Assembly: GCA_003154335.1 (NCBI GenBank)
Contig: PMDE01000062.1
Span: forward strand, 10,666 to 16,805
DNA: 6,140 nt
Direction: 5' to 3'
Source: Methanoregula sp.
GTDB taxonomy: Archaea > Halobacteriota > Methanomicrobia > Methanomicrobiales > Methanospirillaceae
Translations under genes and position numbers: made by a program
Notes under the pieces: model-generated
Databases searched by the model: none
What the model saw: only the letters and a program-made list of their open reading frames with translations
What the model was told of the DNA's origin: nothing
In this document: positions 6,013-6,140 of the stretch, piece after piece
Layout: the number at the start of each line of letters is the position of its first letter
How positions within the stretch are numbered: the first letter of the stretch is position 1

Positions 6013-6140
6013 AGTAACTGTGCTGGCGTTTGATGTCTCGTAATTCAGGGAATCAGAAGTCCTCACTCGCAATACGGATCATTTATCGATTCCTCAATTA
6101 TTCTTTTTTCCGGTCGGCCGCCTCTGTGAAAACGTTGTTG
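6013..6140. other. Intergenic end of window, no supported gene
   Basis: I see no convincing gene here. The last 15 bases could be the GTG start of a + strand gene (VKTLL), with only a weak AT-rich box near 6095-6101. Alternatively, short minus-strand frames running in from the edge end at 6098 or 6066 and could be the tail of a convergent gene. Neither is long enough to judge. A second T-rich tract (6098-6109) could terminate + strand transcription. Confidence 0.4.

Noticed and set aside
6126..6140. Possible GTG start of a downstream + strand gene (VKTLL)
   Set aside because: Only five codons are visible, there is no Shine-Dalgarno and only a weak AT-rich box, so it cannot be supported.
1..6140. 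CRISPR array, tRNA/rRNA, insertion sequence, toxin-antitoxin or defence module
   Set aside because: I found no regularly spaced repeats, tRNA-like cloverleaf, transposase motif, terminal inverted repeats or defence-type gene pair by eye. The genes are ordinary core archaeal genes.

Overview
The window looks like core chromosome of a methanogenic archaeon, most likely of the order Methanomicrobiales (Methanoregula/Methanosphaerula-like). That is inferred from gene content and remembered family sequences, not from a search. The archaeal evidence is an aIF-2B/ribose-1,5-bisphosphate isomerase, a RadB recombinase paralogue, a CDC48/VAT-type double AAA+ ATPase, oligo-T terminators, and TATA-like boxes placed for leaderless transcripts.

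Layout. Positions 1-387 (+) hold the 3' end of an e2b2-type ribose-1,5-bisphosphate isomerase gene. It is followed after a gap of about 50 bp by dapF (438-1259, +), the diaminopimelate epimerase of lysine biosynthesis. A 375-bp gap (1260-1634) separates dapF from a convergent minus-strand block. This gap holds a broken minus-strand PAS-domain fragment (1326-1594) with a clear frameshift at an 8-base homopolymer, plus a small hairpin. The minus-strand block is larC (2302-3519; nickel-pincer-cofactor biosynthesis, fused LarC1-LarC2) followed by radB (1635-2312). These two overlap by 11 bp and are probably translationally coupled. A very short divergent promoter region (about 3520-3561) separates larC from a full-length CDC48-family ATPase gene on the + strand (about 3562-5976). 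That gene ends at an oligo-T terminator, and 5977-6140 shows no convincing gene.

The genes cover separate housekeeping jobs: nucleotide salvage, lysine biosynthesis, cofactor assembly, recombination and protein unfolding. I do not see one integrated new system. The points worth a second look are the roughly 74-residue expansion in the second AAA+ domain of CDC48, which looks like a degenerate duplicated helical lid; the decayed PAS sensor fragment; the interleaved divergent leaderless promoters, which also argue for a CDC48 start 15 bp downstream of the longest ORF; and the larC-radB coupling.
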